Origin: Planktotalea frisia
GTDB lineage: Bacteria > Pseudomonadota > Alphaproteobacteria > Rhodobacterales > Rhodobacteraceae
Direction: 5' to 3'
Assembly (NCBI RefSeq): GCF_001890925.1
Contig: NZ_MLCB01000091.1
Coordinates: 62,001 to 126,000 of the forward strand
Length of the DNA stretch: 64,000 nucleotides
The notes beneath the pieces are model-generated. The model was not told the DNA's origin and made no database searches. It saw only the letters and a program-made list of their open reading frames with translations. Positions 25,113-34,207 of this stretch are shown one piece after another. The position numbers and the translations under genes were made by a program. Positions within the stretch are counted from its first letter, which is position 1; each line of letters opens with the position of its first letter.

Positions 25113-26171
25113 ATGAATGATGAGATCCTTGATGCTCTTCTGGCTGGGTTTCCTCTACCCAGCCTTGCGATTGATCGCACGGAAAGAATTATCGCTGCCA
25201 ATACTGAGGCGCTCACACTGATCAACCAACAGGCTAGGGGGCAGAACTATGTTACTATGCTGCGTCAGCCTGCGTTGCTTGACGCAATCGAGACGACACT
25301 GACAGACGGCATGGCGCGTTCAACACAGTACCTGAGCAATGATGGCGCGCAGGACACCGCGTTTCGGGTGAGCTGCCGCGCGGTGCAAGGTTTGGGCCGA
25401 GACATGGCAGGCGTCGTGCTCGTATCCTTTGAAGATATTACCGACAAAGAGCAAGCCGGCCAGATGCGCCGCGATTTCGTCGCAAATGTCAGCCATGAAT
25501 TGCGCACCCCGTTGACGGCACTTATGGGGTTTATCGAAACCCTGCGCGGTCCCGCGCGCAATGATCCAGAGGCGGGAGCACGGTTCCTTGATATCATGCA
25601 AAACGAGGCGGAGCGGATGAACCGTCTTGTTGGCGATCTGATGTCGCTCAACAGGGTTGAGGGAGACGAGCGGGTACGGCCCACGCAAAGCGTCGTGTTG
25701 AATGACATTCTGAATTCGACTCTCCACACCTTGCAGCATCTGGCGCGCGAGGCGGATGTGACTTTTGAAACCGAATTCCCCGAGCGGCCCGTCGCGATGA
25801 TTGCAGATGGGGATCAGCTTAAACAGGTTTTCACCAATATAATCATGAATGCGATTAAATATGGTGGGTCAGGTGGGCGGGTGACGGTGCGTATGGCTGA
25901 GAGCGCGCGCGAACCGGTTCTACGTGCGCCGGGCGTGCGTGTTCAGATCATCGATTATGGTGCTGGCATTGACCCTATCCACTTGCCACGCCTGACCGAG
26001 CGTTTCTACCGCGCCGATGACCACCGCAGCCGCGCACTTGGCGGCACCGGTCTTGGGCTTGCGATCGTCAAGCACATCATCAACCGTCACCGCGGCCGTC
26101 TGCGCGTTGAAAGTGAACTTGGCACAGGCACCACCTTTACGGTTATTCTACCTATCCACGATGGCCTCTGA
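25113..26171 (+). CDS. phoR: PhoR, phosphate-regulon sensor histidine kinase
   Basis: About 352 residues from the ATG at 25113, preceded by GAGG; the same frame stays open back to 24849, but that part has no protein-like character. A PAS-like domain spans residues ~8-115 with no transmembrane segment, which differs from E. coli PhoR (two membrane helices). Kinase motifs: H-box FVANVSHELRTPLTALMGFIE, N-box IIMNAIKYGGSGG, G boxes IIDYGAGIDP and GGTGLGLAIVKHIINRH. It phosphorylates PhoB under phosphate limitation, with PhoU and Pst giving the signal. The lack of membrane helices suggests it is soluble or held at Pst through PhoU. Confidence 0.9.
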   Translation: MNDEILDALLAGFPLPSLAIDRTERIIAANTEALTLINQQARGQNYVTMLRQPALLDAIETTLTDGMARSTQYLSNDGAQDTAFRVSCRAVQGLGRDMAGVVLVSFEDITDKEQAGQMRRDFVANVSHELRTPLTALMGFIETLRGPARNDPEAGARFLDIMQNEAERMNRLVGDLMSLNRVEGDERVRPTQSVVLNDILNSTLHTLQHLAREADVTFETEFPERPVAMIADGDQLKQVFTNIIMNAIKYGGSGGRVTVRMAESAREPVLRAPGVRVQIIDYGAGIDPIHLPRLTERFYRADDHRSRALGGTGLGLAIVKHIINRHRGRLRVESELGTGTTFTVILPIHDGL

Positions 26172-26194
26172 ACCACAAAAGAGTATTTCGGCGG

Positions 26195-26234
26195 TTGTCA
26201 TAAACATGTAATGCGAATGTCACAAAGCTGTTAC
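26195..26234 (+). promoter_or_regulatory. Two in-phase Pho boxes before pstS
   Basis: TTGTCATAAACATGTAAT at 26195-26212 and ATGTCACAAAGCTGTTAC at 26217-26234 start exactly 22 bp apart, two steps of the 11-bp PhoB repeat. They lie 72-111 bp upstream of the pstS start and are the clearest Pho site in the window. Confidence 0.8.
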
Positions 26235-26305
26235 GTAGCCCGCGTAGAAGGAGCGGGAGATTCCCGTGGGGGGATCGCTTTTAAATGTACAAACGGGAGA
26301 CACCC

Positions 26306-27346
26306 ATGTCTTTGATGAAACTCGCAACATCCGCACTCGCACTTTCCGCAATGGCAGCAACAACTGCTGCTGCACGGGATCAGGTGCAGATCGCTGGATC
26401 TTCAACCGTTCTGCCTTACGCTTCAATTGTTGCCGAAGCCTTTGGTGAGAACTTCGATTTCCCGACACCTGTTGTCGAATCTGGCGGCTCAAGCTCGGGC
26501 CTCAAGCGGTTCTGCGAAGGTGTTGGTGAAAACACCATCGATATTGCGAACGCATCACGCGCCATCCGCGAAAAAGAGATCAAGGCCTGTGCCGAAGCAG
26601 GTGTGACAGACATCATCGAAGTACGCATCGGCTATGATGGTATTGTCTTCGCCAGCCAGATCGACGGTCCTGCCTATACCGCGTTCCAGCCTGCTGATAT
26701 CTTTAACGCTCTGGGCTCCAAAGTTCTTGTGGACGGCGCGATTGTTGACAACCCGCACAGCCAGTGGGCCGACTTTAACACCGACCTCCCAGCGTCTGAC
26801 ATCGTTGCCTTCATTCCCGGCACCAAGCACGGCACACGTGAAGTTTTCGAGGACAAAGTTCTGTTGCAGGGCTGTGAAGACACCGGCGCCATGGAAGCGA
26901 TGATGGCCTCTGGCATGTCTGAGGATGACGCGGAAGATGCTTGCATCGACGTGCGTCAGGACGGCGCGTCCGTGGACATCGACGGCGACTACACAGAAAC
27001 ACTGGCCCGCATTGACGCCAACCCGAACGGCATCGGTATCTTTGGTCTGGCGTTCTACGAGAACAACCAAGACAAGCTGAAAGTGGCGACAATGGGCGGT
27101 GTAGCACCCTCCACTGAGACCATCTCCACTGGTGAGTACCCTGTATCGCGTCCGCTCTTCTTTTACGTGAAAAAAGCGCATATCGGCGTGATCCCGGGCC
27201 TCAAAGAGTTCGCATCCTTCTTCGTAGCTGACGAGATTGCAGGACCTGACGGCCCACTGTCCGCATATGGTCTGGTTGCAGACCCTGAGCTGGCTGCGAC
27301 GCAGACTGCTATTGAAGCAGAAACAACAATGGGCGGCGGTAACTAA
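26306..27346 (+). CDS. pstS: PstS, phosphate-binding protein
   Basis: A 346-residue periplasmic phosphate-binding protein. The start at 26306 follows GGGAGA at 6 nt; an upstream ATG at 26285 lacks an SD. The signal peptide ends near AATTAAA. Binding motifs are IAGSSTVLPYASIVAE near residue 28, SGGSSSGLKRFCEG near residue 65 and ANASRAIREKEI. It is the first gene of pstSCAB-phoU-phoB and is followed by a strong hairpin, fitting high expression. It belongs to the longer alphaproteobacterial PstS type. Confidence 0.93.
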   Translation: MSLMKLATSALALSAMAATTAAARDQVQIAGSSTVLPYASIVAEAFGENFDFPTPVVESGGSSSGLKRFCEGVGENTIDIANASRAIREKEIKACAEAGVTDIIEVRIGYDGIVFASQIDGPAYTAFQPADIFNALGSKVLVDGAIVDNPHSQWADFNTDLPASDIVAFIPGTKHGTREVFEDKVLLQGCEDTGAMEAMMASGMSEDDAEDACIDVRQDGASVDIDGDYTETLARIDANPNGIGIFGLAFYENNQDKLKVATMGGVAPSTETISTGEYPVSRPLFFYVKKAHIGVIPGLKEFASFFVADEIAGPDGPLSAYGLVADPELAATQTAIEAETTMGGGN

Positions 27347-27359
27347 GCCTGATAAGACT

Positions 27360-27384
27360 GGAGGTGGCGTAACACGCCATCTCC
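27360..27384 (+). terminator. Hairpin between pstS and pstC
   Basis: GGAGGTGGCGT and ACGCCATCTCC form an 11-bp stem (one G-T wobble) with a 3-nt loop. No T-run follows, so it more likely stabilises the pstS message or attenuates transcription than ends it fully. Confidence 0.6.
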
Positions 27385-27453
27385 ACCTCACAAATCTGAC
27401 CTCCCTTTATTGGGGTATTTAACACTTTGACTATCACGACGATTGGAGCCGAC

Positions 27454-28926
27454 ATGCCGTTTACCTGGCTCGTATTGATCCTTCTTGCCATTGCCACGAT
27501 CGGATTTATTCTGGGGCGCCGCCGCGCATTGAACAGCGCAGGTGGTGACCGTCGTGAACTCCATTCCCTACCTGTATACTACGGCGCAAACGTGGCCATG
27601 TGGGCCATCGTGCCCGCTGCGACAGTGCTCATCATCTGGATGTTGGCGCAGCCGTTTTTCGTGAACTCCCGCGTACTCGCGACGCTGCCTGACGCGATGG
27701 TGTCGGAAGGAAGCTCCATCGGCCTCGTGATGAGTGACGTGCGCCGCGTGGCAGATGGCCTTGATGTGGCGGTGCAGCTAGGTGCGATGAGCCGCGCTGA
27801 AGCGGCATCCATCAGCACGGAAACCTCTGATGTACGAGAGCGCTTGGGAGAGGTTGGCGTCGCTCTTGGATCTGCAGTTAGTCCTGAAGTATTGTCAGGT
27901 GCGCAACGCTACCGGACGCTCAATGCAGCCGGCTCGTTGCTAATGACGGTGCTTGTCTTGCTCATCGCGCTGGGTGGTGCCGCCTATGCCTACTCGAAAT
28001 CAACGGCAAATTTCCGCGCCCGCAACAACGTTGAGCGAGGCATCTTGGCCCTGCTAATCGCCGCCGCCTCCGTTGCAATCCTGACCACCATCGGCATTTT
28101 GTTTGCTCTGCTCTTCAACACCATCGAGTTTTTCAAACTCTACCCCGCGGCTGATTTCTTTTTCGGAACCAATTGGGCGCCCAGCTTTTCGGGGCGCGGT
28201 GGTTCCTCTGACCTCGGCGTGCTGCCGCTGCTTTGGGGCACCTTTTATATCTCATTCATCGCACTTCTGGTCGCTGTGCCCATCGGTCTCTTTTCCGCGA
28301 TTTACCTGTCGGAATATGCAGGGCCGAAAGTGCGCAGTGTCGCCAAGCCGTTGATCGAAATTCTCGCTGGGATTCCGACCATTGTCTACGGGCTGTTTGC
28401 GCTGCTAACTGTTGGCCCGCTGCTGGTGAGTATGTTCGGCAAAGATACCTTAGGCTGGATGCAGGGCGGCACTGCCGTGATGACGGCTGGCCTCGTGATG
28501 GGCATCATGCTGATCCCTTTTGTCTCATCGCTGTCAGACGACATCATCAATGCCGTCCCGCAAGCGATGCGGGACGGGTCTTACGGGCTTGGGGCCACGA
28601 AATCCGAAACCATCCGTCAGGTGATTATCCCCGCCGCTCTGCCGGGCATCGTTGGTGCGATCCTGCTGGCCGCCTCGCGGGCCATCGGCGAGACCATGAT
28701 CGTGGTGCTGGGGGCAGGGGCCGCAGCCCGCCTGTCGCTCAACCCGTTTGATGCGATGACCACCATCACCGCCAAGATCGTGAGCCAGCTCACTGGAGAC
28801 GCTGACTTTGCTTCACCCGAGGCGCTTGTGGCATTTGCCCTCGGCATGACCCTCTTTGTTCTAACGCTCGGGCTAAACGTTTTTGCCCTCTACATCGTGC
28901 GCAAATATCGGGAGCAGTATGACTAA
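27454..28926 (+). CDS. pstC: PstC, phosphate ABC permease
   Basis: About 490 residues from the ATG at 27454 (GGAG upstream). It is longer than E. coli PstC (about 319) because of an N-terminal extension: a membrane helix, a periplasmic stretch with SSIGLVMSDVRRVADGL to YRTLNAAG, and a second helix. This is the usual alphaproteobacterial form. Core motifs are FYISFIALLVAVPIGLFSAIYLSEYA and ATKSETIRQVIIPAALPGIVGAILL. It shares one base with pstA (TAATG). Confidence 0.92.
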   Translation: MPFTWLVLILLAIATIGFILGRRRALNSAGGDRRELHSLPVYYGANVAMWAIVPAATVLIIWMLAQPFFVNSRVLATLPDAMVSEGSSIGLVMSDVRRVADGLDVAVQLGAMSRAEAASISTETSDVRERLGEVGVALGSAVSPEVLSGAQRYRTLNAAGSLLMTVLVLLIALGGAAYAYSKSTANFRARNNVERGILALLIAAASVAILTTIGILFALLFNTIEFFKLYPAADFFFGTNWAPSFSGRGGSSDLGVLPLLWGTFYISFIALLVAVPIGLFSAIYLSEYAGPKVRSVAKPLIEILAGIPTIVYGLFALLTVGPLLVSMFGKDTLGWMQGGTAVMTAGLVMGIMLIPFVSSLSDDIINAVPQAMRDGSYGLGATKSETIRQVIIPAALPGIVGAILLAASRAIGETMIVVLGAGAAARLSLNPFDAMTTITAKIVSQLTGDADFASPEALVAFALGMTLFVLTLGLNVFALYIVRKYREQYD

Positions 28927-30257
28927 TGACTGACACAATCATGATCCCGGCCGCAGACGGCCCCAAAAAATCCAGCCTTTTGGTGCAGGACGCGCGTACA
29001 CGCAAGCGCAACGCCGCCGAAACCCGTTTTCGCATCTATGGTATGGCCGCTATAGGTGTCGGTCTGCTGTTTCTCGTGTTCCTTTTCACGTCTATCCTGC
29101 GGTCGGGGCTTCCCGCCTTTACCCAGACTGTTGTGGAAATCGAATTTACCCTAACACAGGAACAATTCGACACCGCAGAAACAAAGATGCTCAAGACCGG
29201 CGAATATCAGAATATTTTCGTAAGCGCGTTAACAGAGCAGCTTGACGCCAGCGGGTTGAAAGTTGACTTTGACAATAAAGCGATTGAGCGAATTGTCGGT
29301 AAGCCAGGTGGCACAATCCGAAGTTTTTTCCTCGAAAACCCTGATCGCATCGGCACACCAGCGTCCTTCGAGCTTGCCGCGTCTTCCCGCGTTGACGGGT
29401 ATCTCAATGGCCGTGTGACACGCGATACGCTTGTGGACAGCCGGTTCTTGATGGCAACTGACCTTGATCTGGTGGATGCCTTGGAAGACGCGGGCATTAT
29501 CAAAGGCGCGTTCAACTGGAACTTCGTTACGGGCAAAGATTCTGGCGTGGACAACCCCGGTGGTGCGGGCTTGGGCGCATCAGTAATCGGCTCATTTTTT
29601 ATGATGCTTGTTGTGCTATTTCTGTCCCTGCCCATTGGGGTGGCCGCGTCCATTTACCTTGAAGAATTTGCGCCCAAGAACCGCTGGACGGATCTGATTG
29701 AGGTGAACATTTCGAACCTTGCGGCCGTCCCCTCGATTGTGTTTGGTATCCTTGGCTTGGCTGTCTTCATTCAGTTTGCAGGCTTTCCACAGTCAGCGCC
29801 GCTGGTTGGGGGTCTTGTCCTGACGCTGATGACGCTGCCCACTATCATCATCTCGACACGCGCTTCACTGGCCGCTGTGCCGCCGTCGATCCGTGATGCG
29901 GCTCTGGGGGTAGGGGCCTCGAAAATGCAGTCGGTGTTTCACCATGTGCTACCGCTTGCGATGCCGGGCATCCTGACCGGTACGATCATCGGATTGGCGC
30001 AAGCCTTGGGCGAAACTGCACCCTTGCTGCTGATCGGCATGGTTGGTTTTGTCGCGCGCGAATATCCGGAGACCTTCGTCGGAGGCTTTACCGACGCCAA
30101 CTCGGCCATGCCTGCGCAGATCTATACGTGGGCCAGCCGCGCGGACCCGGGGTTTTACGAAAAAGCATGGGGCGGCATTATCATTCTGCTGCTGTTCCTG
30201 ATCACAATGAACGCCATTGCCGTGTTGTTGCGGCGCCGTTTTGAACGTCGGTGGTAG
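28926..30257 (+). CDS. pstA: PstA, phosphate ABC permease (DUF3333 type)
   Basis: A 443-residue permease. An N-terminal region of about 200 residues (cytoplasmic tail, one helix, then periplasmic [18 protein letters not shown] to [13 protein letters not shown]) corresponds to the DUF3333 extension known in alphaproteobacterial PstA. The core has [20 protein letters not shown] and [24 protein letters not shown]. It pairs with PstC to form the phosphate channel. Confidence 0.92.
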   Translation: MTDTIMIPAADGPKKSSLLVQDARTRKRNAAETRFRIYGMAAIGVGLLFLVFLFTSILRSGLPAFTQTVVEIEFTLTQEQFDTAETKMLKTGEYQNIFVSALTEQLDASGLKVDFDNKAIERIVGKPGGTIRSFFLENPDRIGTPASFELAASSRVDGYLNGRVTRDTLVDSRFLMATDLDLVDALEDAGIIKGAFNWNFVTGKDSGVDNPGGAGLGASVIGSFFMMLVVLFLSLPIGVAASIYLEEFAPKNRWTDLIEVNISNLAAVPSIVFGILGLAVFIQFAGFPQSAPLVGGLVLTLMTLPTIIISTRASLAAVPPSIRDAALGVGASKMQSVFHHVLPLAMPGILTGTIIGLAQALGETAPLLLIGMVGFVAREYPETFVGGFTDANSAMPAQIYTWASRADPGFYEKAWGGIIILLLFLITMNAIAVLLRRRFERRW

Positions 30258-30268
30258 GGAGCAGTACA

Positions 30269-31066
30269 ATGAATGATATGAGAATTGTGGAGAGAAAAGT
30301 GGACACCAACGAGGTCAAGATCGCAGCCAAAGACGTGCAGGTCTATTATGGCGACAACCATGCCATCAAGGACGTGAGCGTCGAAATCGAAGACAAGACT
30401 GTGACAGCTTTCATCGGCCCGTCGGGGTGCGGCAAGTCGACTTTTTTACGCTGTATCAACCGGATGAACGACACGATCGATGTCTGCCGTGTGGTAGGTG
30501 ACATCATGATCGATGGCGAAGATATCTATGACCCGAAAGTCGATCCTGTGCAGCTGCGCGCAAAGGTCGGGATGGTGTTCCAAAAGCCAAATCCGTTTCC
30601 GAAATCGATCTATGACAACGTAGCGTATGGGCCCAAAATCCACGGTCTGGCCAAGAACAAGGCAGATCTGGATAACATTGTCGAAAACGCCCTGCGCCGC
30701 GGTGCGATCTGGGATGAAGTAAAAGACCGCCTGCACGCACCAGGCACGGGCCTTTCTGGTGGCCAGCAACAGCGTCTTTGCATTGCGCGTGCTATCGCAA
30801 CAGAACCCGAAGTGCTTTTGATGGATGAGCCATGTTCGGCCCTTGACCCTATCGCCACGGCCCAAGTCGAGGAGCTTATTGACGACCTGCGCAAGAGTTA
30901 CTCGGTCGTGATCGTCACCCACTCAATGCAACAAGCAGCAAGGGTAAGTCAGAAAACGGCCTTTTTCCACCTCGGCCACCTTGTTGAGTATGGCGAGACG
31001 ACCACCATCTTTACCAATCCAGTAGACCCACGCACCGAAAGCTACATCACTGGCCGGATAGGCTGA
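30269..31066 (+). CDS. pstB: PstB, phosphate ABC ATPase
   Basis: A 265-residue ATPase. The start at 30269 follows GGGAG. Motifs: Walker [20 protein letters not shown], the family stretch [23 protein letters not shown], signature [15 protein letters not shown], Walker [14 protein letters not shown] and [12 protein letters not shown]. All are standard for PstB. The 3' end of pstA is 12 nt upstream. Confidence 0.95.
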   Translation: MNDMRIVERKVDTNEVKIAAKDVQVYYGDNHAIKDVSVEIEDKTVTAFIGPSGCGKSTFLRCINRMNDTIDVCRVVGDIMIDGEDIYDPKVDPVQLRAKVGMVFQKPNPFPKSIYDNVAYGPKIHGLAKNKADLDNIVENALRRGAIWDEVKDRLHAPGTGLSGGQQQRLCIARAIATEPEVLLMDEPCSALDPIATAQVEELIDDLRKSYSVVIVTHSMQQAARVSQKTAFFHLGHLVEYGETTTIFTNPVDPRTESYITGRIG

Positions 31067-31076
31067 GGAGTTAAAA

Positions 31077-31778
31077 ATGCACGATAAACATATCGCATCA
31101 GCCTTCGACCGTGATCTTGAAGCGATCCAGGCACAGATTATGAAAATGGGCGGGCTGGTTGAAAATGCCATCCTCGAGGCCGCGATCAGCCTTGAGACCC
31201 GCGACGAAGAGCGCGCGGAAGCGGTGCGCGTCGCGGACAAAGCAATTGACGCCCTTGAAGAAACTATCAACGAAGAGGCCGCGCGTGTGATCGCCTTGCG
31301 TGCGCCTGCGGCCATTGACCTGCGAGTCGTGCTCTCTGTCATCAAAGTGAGTGCCAACTTAGAGCGCATTGGGGATTACGCCAAAAACCTCGCCAAACGC
31401 ACGGGCGTCCTGTCCCAAATGGAGCCTGTGAATGGCAGTGCGGGTGCCTTGCGCCGTATGGCCAAAGAGGTCGAAGGGATGCTGAAAGACGCCTTGGATG
31501 CCTATGTCGCTCGGGATGCCGAACTGGCTCAGGATGTGATCGACCGCGATATCCAAGTCGATCAAATGTATAATGCCCTGTTCCGGGAATTCCTGACCTT
31601 TATGATGGAAGATCCCAGCAATATCACCGCCTGTATGCACCTGCATTTCATCGCCAAAAATATTGAACGGATGGGTGACCACGTGACCTCGATCGCCGAA
31701 CAGGTTGTCTACCTTGTTACCGGCGCGATCCCAGACGAGGCGCGCGCCAAAGGCGACAAAACATCATTGCCAAGCTAA
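31077..31778 (+). CDS. phoU: PhoU, phosphate-signalling regulator
   Basis: A 233-residue helical protein with two PhoU repeats: residues ~14-110 with EAAISLETRDEERAEAVRVADKAID, and ~120-215 with ALDAYVARDAELAQDVIDRDIQVD followed by HLHFIAKNIERMGDHVTSIAEQ. The second repeat bears the conserved metal-binding pattern. It links Pst transport to PhoR and keeps PhoB silent when phosphate is plentiful. A good SD (AGGAG) precedes the ATG. Confidence 0.93.
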   Translation: MHDKHIASAFDRDLEAIQAQIMKMGGLVENAILEAAISLETRDEERAEAVRVADKAIDALEETINEEAARVIALRAPAAIDLRVVLSVIKVSANLERIGDYAKNLAKRTGVLSQMEPVNGSAGALRRMAKEVEGMLKDALDAYVARDAELAQDVIDRDIQVDQMYNALFREFLTFMMEDPSNITACMHLHFIAKNIERMGDHVTSIAEQVVYLVTGAIPDEARAKGDKTSLPS

Positions 31779-31791
31779 GGAGACCTGCCAG

Positions 31792-32481
31792 ATGTCCACT
31801 GATCAGCCCCGTGTTTTGGTCGTAGAGGATGAGCCGGCCCAGTTGGAAGTTCTGGCCTATAATCTGGAAGCCGAAGGGTTTGCGGTAAGCCGTGCGAGAG
31901 ACGGGGAAGAAGCTCTTTTGATCATCGCCGAGGATGCGCCAGACATCATTGTGCTGGACTGGATGATGCCCAACATGTCCGGCATCGAAGTCTGCCGACG
32001 CATCAAGAGCAAGCCAGAGACACGCTCTACTCCGGTGATCATGCTTTCGGCGCGCTCTGAAGAAGTGGACAAAGTGCGCGGGCTGGAAACCGGCGCGGAC
32101 GACTATGTCGTCAAACCCTATTCGGTAATCGAGTTGATGGCGCGGGTGCGTACCCAGCTGCGCCGCGTGCGGCCCTCTTCGCTTGGCCAACAACTTGCAT
32201 TTGACGATATTATTCTGGACGGTGAGACGCACAAAGTCACACGCGGCAAAGACGAGCTCAAGCTGGGGCCGACGGAATTCCGGCTGCTCACCACGTTCAT
32301 GGAAAAACCCGGCCGCGTCTGGAGCCGTGAGCAGTTGCTCGACCGTGTATGGGGGCGGGATCTATACGTCGATACCCGCACGGTAGATGTCCACATTGGA
32401 CGTCTGAGAAAAGCACTATTACAGTATGGCGGTGCCGATCCGCTTCGGACAGTGCGTGGCGTAGGATATGCGCTTGGCTAG
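31792..32481 (+). CDS. phoB: PhoB, phosphate-regulon response regulator
   Basis: A 229-residue OmpR-family regulator starting at 31792 behind AAGGAGA. The receiver domain has VLVVEDEPAQLE, the phospho-acceptor Asp in IIVLDWMMPNMSG, and the Lys in DDYVVKPYS. The C-terminal winged helix spans residues ~130-228 with LGPTEFRLLTTFMEKPGRVWSREQLLDRVWG and VDVHIGRLRKAL. It should bind the Pho boxes listed in this annotation. It is last in the pst operon, whereas phoR lies before pstS. Confidence 0.94.
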   Translation: MSTDQPRVLVVEDEPAQLEVLAYNLEAEGFAVSRARDGEEALLIIAEDAPDIIVLDWMMPNMSGIEVCRRIKSKPETRSTPVIMLSARSEEVDKVRGLETGADDYVVKPYSVIELMARVRTQLRRVRPSSLGQQLAFDDIILDGETHKVTRGKDELKLGPTEFRLLTTFMEKPGRVWSREQLLDRVWGRDLYVDTRTVDVHIGRLRKALLQYGGADPLRTVRGVGYALG

Positions 32482-32530
32482 CCCAAGCAGACAGGCGATT
32501 TCGACCAGTTCAGGAAATTTTATCCACAGC

Positions 32531-32548
32531 GTGTCATAAAACTGTTAC
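32531..32548 (+). promoter_or_regulatory. Pho box before the small secreted protein gene
   Basis: GTGTCATAAAACTGTTAC matches the 18-bp PhoB consensus at about 15 positions. It starts 50 bp after the phoB stop and ends 30 bp before the ATG at 32579. Confidence 0.65.
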
Positions 32549-32578
32549 TCTCTAGATTCAGAGCAGTGAGGTTTTACA

Positions 32579-32872
32579 ATGATCAGCCGGTGTGCGATTT
32601 TTCTTTGTATCAGTTTGGCCATCCCGACGCATACACAGGCGCGGATGTCTGATGTAATCTGTGATGACAGCACCCGAATGATCAAGACATTGAAGGAAAC
32701 CCGAGGGGCCAAGCGCCAGGGGATGGGCTTGCGCGACCCGGAGACAATGCTTGAGGTGTGGGTCACTGTGCGCAATGGCGATTGGGTGATTGTTCAGAAC
32801 TATGCAAACGGCACATCCTGTATTGTCGCGATGGGGGAACATTGGGAAGGTTCTTTGACGAATCCCGCTTAA
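32579..32872 (+). CDS. Small secreted protein, probable Pho-regulon member
   Basis: A 97-residue protein of unknown function. A signal peptide (MISRCAIFLCISLAIPTHTQA) leads to a mature form of about 75 residues with two Cys, one near VICDDST and one near GTSCIVAMGEHWEG, which could form a disulfide. An SD (GAGG) precedes the start. Small exported proteins with a similar C-terminal SCxVAxGExW stretch occur in Rhodobacterales as hypotheticals. The Pho box immediately upstream suggests expression under phosphate limitation independent of the pst operon promoter. Its end overlaps the end of the convergent aldo/keto reductase gene by 4 nt. Confidence 0.75.
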   Translation: MISRCAIFLCISLAIPTHTQARMSDVICDDSTRMIKTLKETRGAKRQGMGLRDPETMLEVWVTVRNGDWVIVQNYANGTSCIVAMGEHWEGSLTNPA

Positions 32873-33816
32873 AACACCGCTTCTTCCAATCGATCCGTCG
32901 CAGGTGCGGGCCGCACAGACAGAGCTTCGATGCGGTCATATTCCTCATCAGTCAATGTCAGGTTCCCAGCTTCCAGTGAGGGCTGCAATTGCGCGACACT
33001 GCGCGCGCTGATGATGGGTGCCGTCACCGCAGTGTGTTGCGCCGCCCACGCCACAGCAAGCGTCGCCGCGTCAATGCCCATTTCAATCGCGATCCCTGAC
33101 AAACGTTGCGCGGTGTCAACCATCCAATCCTGTCCATACCGGGCAGCGTAGCGTTTATCCGTAGAAAGCCGCCCTGTTCCGCCAGACAGATATTTGCCCG
33201 TCAGCAGGCCGCTTCCAAGAGGAGAATAGGGTGCAACTGCAATCTCCTCACCAAGCGCCATCGGGAATATCTCTACCTCGGCCTGACGTTTGATCAGTGA
33301 ATACATAGGCTGGATAATATCAATCCGCGTGCCGACCAAATTTGCAACCCCTTGCGCCTTCATCACCTGCCATGCTGCAAAATTGGACACGCCAATATAA
33401 CGAACTTTGCCCGTTTCCTTAAGGCGAGACAAAGTCTCGAAAGTTTCAAGTAGAGGTGTCTCTGCATCCCACCGATGCAAATAGAGAATGTCGATCGTAT
33501 CCAGATCCAGCCGTAACCGGCTTTCATCAAACTGTTTCAAGATGTTGTCGCCGCCGCTACCGCCTGTATAGCCTGCCTTCGTTGCTATGATCAGGTTTTC
33601 ACGATCTTGCTTTATAAATTTCCCTAAAAATCGCTCCGAAAGTCCACCATTGTAAGTGTGTGCTGTGTCAAAGAAATTTATGTCGTTACCAAGGCATGCC
33701 TCAAACATAGCCTGGCTCGCGACTGCATCAGACGTGCCGCCGAATTGCATACACCCAAAGCAAAGCGGCGAAAGGTTTGAGCCCGCTATCGCGTGCAAAT
33801 CTGTCAACTGAAACAC
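32869..33816 (-). CDS. Aldo/keto reductase
   Basis: A 315-residue NADPH-dependent oxidoreductase. Motifs: FFDTAHTYNGGLSERFLGKFI (catalytic Asp and Tyr), LIIATKAGY (catalytic Lys), IDILYLHRWD (catalytic His) and the C-terminal cofactor stretch APIISARSVAQLQPSLEA. It belongs to the Tas/YajO-like group. The substrate cannot be predicted. No link with phosphate genes is seen except position. Confidence 0.88.
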   Translation of the reverse strand: MFQLTDLHAIAGSNLSPLCFGCMQFGGTSDAVASQAMFEACLGNDINFFDTAHTYNGGLSERFLGKFIKQDRENLIIATKAGYTGGSGGDNILKQFDESRLRLDLDTIDILYLHRWDAETPLLETFETLSRLKETGKVRYIGVSNFAAWQVMKAQGVANLVGTRIDIIQPMYSLIKRQAEVEIFPMALGEEIAVAPYSPLGSGLLTGKYLSGGTGRLSTDKRYAARYGQDWMVDTAQRLSGIAIEMGIDAATLAVAWAAQHTAVTAPIISARSVAQLQPSLEAGNLTLTDEEYDRIEALSVRPAPATDRLEEAVF

Positions 33817-34207
33817 TCCGACGAAGGTGATACCGTAGTGACTTATAGGCCCATTGCATGACGGTTCTATGACGTCGTTGAGAGAAGTCGGTCAAATCCC
33901 ACATTAGTAGGCCTCTGCGTAGTTTGCGCGTCGAATGGCGGATCATCAAATGAGCTCGGCGCCAGCATTGTTCGCAGTTATACTTTCGAATTATTTATCC
34001 GCGTCCTCACCAATGGAGGAGTGGACCGATTATCCCGATACGCCGGGGCCTTAAACGATGGGAGTGTGCTACTTGTGTGTAGTCCATAGTGTAGATCCAC
34101 TAAGCGCACCAATTAAGCTACCCGCGCAACCGCAGCGAAATGTCACTTGGTCCCGCATTCTGTAAATTGATACAGTGAATGGCCGCAATCGTCGCGCATT
34201 ATTGAGT
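33817..34207. other. Intergenic region at the left border of the T4SS block
   Basis: About 390 bp between the aldo/keto reductase start and the virB11 stop. I see no tRNA, no convincing ORF, and no direct repeat that also occurs at the other border. A short GC-rich patch near 34030-34100 contains stops in all frames. It is a plausible junction of the accessory block, but nothing here proves it. Confidence 0.5.

Noticed and set aside
26285-26305. Upstream ATG as the pstS start
   Set aside because: It has no ribosome-binding site, and the signal peptide and GGGAGA favour the ATG at 26306.
33728-33949. 73-residue minus-strand frame upstream of the aldo/keto reductase
   Set aside because: It overlaps the reductase start in another frame and shows no recognisable protein pattern.
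33990-34150. tRNA or attachment site at the T4SS border
   Set aside because: No cloverleaf could be drawn and no matching direct repeat was found at the other border.
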